This document shows, piece by piece, positions 61,681-64,000 of a stretch of DNA of 64,000 nt. The position numbers and the translations under genes are program-made. Numbering within the stretch: position 1 is the stretch's first letter; each line of letters starts with the position of its first letter. The notes under the pieces were generated by a model. It was not told the DNA's origin. It ran no database searches and saw only the letters and a program-made list of their open reading frames with translations. This stretch comes from Chloracidobacterium sp. (GTDB lineage: Bacteria; Acidobacteriota; Blastocatellia; Pyrinomonadales; Pyrinomonadaceae): contig JADKKB010000007.1 of assembly GCA_016720705.1 (NCBI GenBank), positions 1,426,001 to 1,490,000 on the forward strand, written 5' to 3'.

Positions 61681-62793
61681 TTAGGGAAAAAACGGAGTCA
61701 ACACCTTACGAGTCGCGTCGGCATAGGCTCGTGCTCCCGCCTGATTCGGATGACCGACGGACGCGATTTCACAATATCGGACGGGGTATTTCAGGCCGGT
61801 CGATCGTTTTAATTCCGATAACTCACGTCGGCAATCATCACGCCTGCTTTCATAGAGAGAGTCTTCGGAACGACCTTTTCTCCCTAGCCGGAACAGCAGT
61901 GTATTTGGTGTTTCGAAACAAGTGTCGGTTGTGATTGGCGTCGGAATAAACACCGCCCGCGAGTTTGTCGATCGGAGATTGAATTTTTCGATCGCCAACC
62001 TGAGGTTTCTGTCCGATTCCCTTACCCATATATTAGAGAGCCTGATCACCTTTCGCTTTATCTTATTGAATATGAGCGTCCGCGTCATTACGTTATTTGC
62101 CACGGGTTTGAGCGGACGTGGAAATGCCATCGACTCGAGCCAGCCATTAAATACACGACTACCTACCGATACATTTGAAATGATCGGAAAGTACCCGACG
62201 ATCGCAATGATCGCGTTTGGATTATTTAGAGCGGCGTGCTCCATCAATTCAAACATATCGTCTCGGCAGAATTTTTCGATCAAACCCGGCAATTTTTTCT
62301 GATCGCTGAACGGGTTGAGCAATTTTTCGACCGCTATGTCGGTAATACCGCCCGAGATCAGGATCAGATCGGCACCTTTAGGTTTACCGACAGCCCTATA
62401 TTCATCGGCAGCGACCTCGATCTGTTTCCACATACTTGGAAATCCGACGTTTATTTCCGGATCGTAATAAAACGTCTCTTGCCGTTCCGCTCGTTGGTAT
62501 GCAAGTGATTCTTCCTTGCGAAACTTGATCGTGGCGCCCGAGTGTGCTTTTACCTTTACATCGACTTTGCGCTTGTTTTGGAAAGCCTCACTGGCCAACC
62601 AGTTGGCCGTAAGTGTATATATCTTATCCTTTTCTTCAAGGCCTTGGCCCCAAATGAACGAGTCTCCGATAACCAGCATATTGAGATCGCCGGCCTCGGC
62701 AAGCGCTTGCGAAACCGCAGACTTTCCATCAACTAAGAGCATTGCCGACGCAAGTCCGAGGGCCTTTAGAAAATGTCTGCGAGATATGTTCAT
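61681..62793 (-). CDS. Tat-exported SGNH/GDSL hydrolase
   Basis: 370 aa from the ATG at 62793. N-terminal RRHFLK with a hydrophobic stretch is a twin-arginine signal. Block I GDSFIWGQG, Gly and Asn blocks in the middle (ISGGITD), and the C-terminal GHPNQAGAR with the catalytic His, as in SGNH esterases. A TATAAT box lies 10 nt upstream of the start (minus strand, 62809-62804). Substrate could be an acyl ester of lipid or polysaccharide. Transcribed alone. Confidence 0.85.
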   Translation of the reverse strand: MNISRRHFLKALGLASAMLLVDGKSAVSQALAEAGDLNMLVIGDSFIWGQGLEEKDKIYTLTANWLASEAFQNKRKVDVKVKAHSGATIKFRKEESLAYQRAERQETFYYDPEINVGFPSMWKQIEVAADEYRAVGKPKGADLILISGGITDIAVEKLLNPFSDQKKLPGLIEKFCRDDMFELMEHAALNNPNAIIAIVGYFPIISNVSVGSRVFNGWLESMAFPRPLKPVANNVMTRTLIFNKIKRKVIRLSNIWVRESDRNLRLAIEKFNLRSTNSRAVFIPTPITTDTCFETPNTLLFRLGRKGRSEDSLYESRRDDCRRELSELKRSTGLKYPVRYCEIASVGHPNQAGARAYADATRKVLTPFFP

Positions 62794-63008
62794 CTTTATC
62801 GGTATTATACCAATAAAGTTTTTGTCCGCATCCGCTCGATCTAATGATTGCGAAATCGGCGTTTGGTATGTTAAATTCTTGAAACTATGATTCCGCTGAG
62901 CCGCTAATTTAACCGCAATAGTTGCGCCGATCCGTTCGCCATCACGTATTCGGATAGGTATTTCCCGCACTTGCCGTGTGATCAAAGTCTGCTCGTATTA
63001 CGAGGTTT

Positions 63009-64000
63009 ATGTCTGCTGACCGCAAATCTCCGCCTTTGGAGACCTTAGATAATTCATTTTGGGCGATCTTGCTTGAAGCGGTGCGCGGTTCGAGCAGGGA
63101 CCTTACCGTTGGCCCGATCGGGCTCGCAATACTTCTGCTCGCGGTTCCGATGATCCTCGAGATGTTGATGGAAAGCACCTTTGCGATCGTCGACATCTTC
63201 TTTGTGGCCAAACTTGGGGCGGATGCCGTCGCGATCGTCGGCCTGACCGAGTCGGTCCTGGCACTCATATATGCGATGGCGTTCGGGTTAGCGATCGGCG
63301 CGACGGCGACCGTTGCACGCCGCATAGGCGAAAACAACCCGGAGGCGGCAGCAAAGTCTGCGGCTCACGTGATCTACCTCGGTGTGATAACGTCGGTCGC
63401 GATCAGTATGATCGGCATCGTATTTGCACCGCAGATACTAACGCTCTTAGGCGCCAAACCGCACCTGCTCGAAGAAGGATCGCGATTTATGCGGATCATG
63501 CTCGGCGGTAACGCGGTCGTGATCTTCATTTTTTTGCTGAATGCGATATTTCGCGGGGCGGGCGACGCGGCGATCGCGATGCGTGTGCTTATTTTGGCAA
63601 ACGGCCTGAATATCGTACTTTCGCCGTGCTTTATCTTTGGCGTTGGATTCTTTCCCGAACTAGGAGTGACGGGTGCCGCCGTCGGAACTACGATCGGCCG
63701 CGGGATCGGAGTCGCGTATGCGGCGTGGCGTCTGTTCAGGCCCGGCGGGCGGGTGCACGTCGGTCGCGAAGCCTGGCGCCTTGATCCGAGCCTGTTGTGG
63801 AAACTCCTGAAATTGTCGTCCACTGCGGTCTTTCAGCTTTTGGTGGCGACGGCGAGTTGGACGGCGCTGATGCCGATAATCGCGGGATTCGGCGAGGTGG
63901 CGATCGCCGGATACGTAATCGCCCTGCGCGTGGTGATGTTTGCATTGCTGCCCGCTCTCGGGCTTAGCAATGCCGCCGCGACAATGGTCGGACAGAATCT
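63009..64000 (+). CDS. MATE family efflux transporter (3' partial)
   Basis: At least 330 codons from the ATG at 63009 (ACGAGG close upstream), open to the window end. After a soluble 25-residue start, the first helix block LAILLLAVPMILEMLMESTFAIVDIFFVAKLGADAVAIVGL is the MATE signature, and the long run of hydrophobic helices (LILANGLNIVLSPCFIFGVG; ELGVTGAAVGTTIGRGIGVAYAAWRLF) agrees. Exports drugs or metabolites against Na+ or H+ gradients. Confidence 0.93.
   Translation, partial: MSADRKSPPLETLDNSFWAILLEAVRGSSRDLTVGPIGLAILLLAVPMILEMLMESTFAIVDIFFVAKLGADAVAIVGLTESVLALIYAMAFGLAIGATATVARRIGENNPEAAAKSAAHVIYLGVITSVAISMIGIVFAPQILTLLGAKPHLLEEGSRFMRIMLGGNAVVIFIFLLNAIFRGAGDAAIAMRVLILANGLNIVLSPCFIFGVGFFPELGVTGAAVGTTIGRGIGVAYAAWRLFRPGGRVHVGREAWRLDPSLLWKLLKLSSTAVFQLLVATASWTALMPIIAGFGEVAIAGYVIALRVVMFALLPALGLSNAAATMVGQN

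Noticed and set aside
1..64000. tRNA, rRNA or CRISPR loci
   Set aside because: No cloverleaf with conserved T-arm, no rRNA segments, and no evenly spaced 25-40-bp direct repeats were seen by eye.

Overview
The window looks like a chromosomal stretch of a mid-GC Gram-negative bacterium. The mix of genes suggests Acidobacteriota, class Blastocatellia (Pyrinomonas-like relatives). This is inferred from gene content and architecture only: several secreted serine hydrolases, a DUF4953/DUF5117-type metalloprotease, FHA-GAF-cyclase and TPR-sigma54 regulators, TonB-C-terminal proteins, and non-operonic placement of housekeeping genes. No rRNA, tRNA, CRISPR array, prophage or plasmid signature was seen. 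Both ends cut genes: a regulator at the left edge and a MATE transporter at the right edge.

Layout. 1-3.6 kb: a winged-helix/hydrolase/cyclase-like fusion, a secreted serine hydrolase and a tiny acidic protein. 3.6-6.9 kb: pabC-like, alpha/beta hydrolase and truB on the minus strand, with recX diverging. 7-8.5 kb: a secreted fasciclin protein and an exported MsrB, separated by a nested palindrome. 8.5-11 kb: a tight four-gene operon that opens with an alanyl-tRNA synthetase reduced to its aminoacylation domain, followed by a membrane protein, a NarL-type regulator lacking its phospho-acceptor, and an O-methyltransferase. 11-16.6 kb: pirin, then the threonine pathway (thrA-thrC minus, thrB diverging). 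16.6-20.8 kb: clpA, an anchored protein and a TonB-domain protein. 20.8-22 kb: a gene-free kilobase rich in dyad repeats. 22-32 kb: lipoprotein, metalloprotease, NAGPA-type glycosidase, class II photolyase, aminoacyl-tRNA-protein transferase, YggX-like protein, peroxiredoxin and GH20 hexosaminidase, interspersed with short inverted repeats. 32-32.8 kb: a RAYT transposase flanked by inverted REP sequences. 32.8-38.7 kb: ileS, a hypothetical gene, lspA, lgt and rluD on one strand, with a broken four-helix-bundle gene inside. 39-46 kb: clpS, a GH18-deacetylase-glycosyltransferase fusion, and a divergent TPR/sigma-54 activator. 46-53 kb: a cystatin-like secreted protein, cysteine desulfurase, FHA-GAF-adenylate cyclase, an MreB-like protein, and the c-di-AMP pair cdaA-cdaR. 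53-64 kb: a PDZ-containing O-antigen-ligase-like protein, a large serine hydrolase, ttcA, bactofilin, mscL, a 5-formyl-THF cyclo-ligase, a small basic protein, mnmA, a Tat-exported SGNH hydrolase and a MATE pump.

Functional themes. (i) Cell envelope: lipoprotein maturation (lgt, lspA), polysaccharide synthesis, MreB, bactofilin, MscL and c-di-AMP. (ii) N-degron proteolysis: clpA, clpS and an aminoacyl-tRNA-protein transferase lie in the window but far apart. (iii) Sulfur transfer to tRNA: a cysteine desulfurase, ttcA and mnmA. (iv) Oxidative and light damage: MsrB, peroxiredoxin, YggX-like protein and photolyase. (v) Several genes have a TATAAT-like box only 7-10 nt before the start codon and no evident Shine-Dalgarno sequence, which suggests leaderless transcripts. 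The most unusual items are the truncated AlaRS operon, the PDZ-in-ligase fusion, the cystatin-like protein, the three-enzyme polysaccharide fusion, and repeat DNA recruited as a signal-peptide-coding segment.
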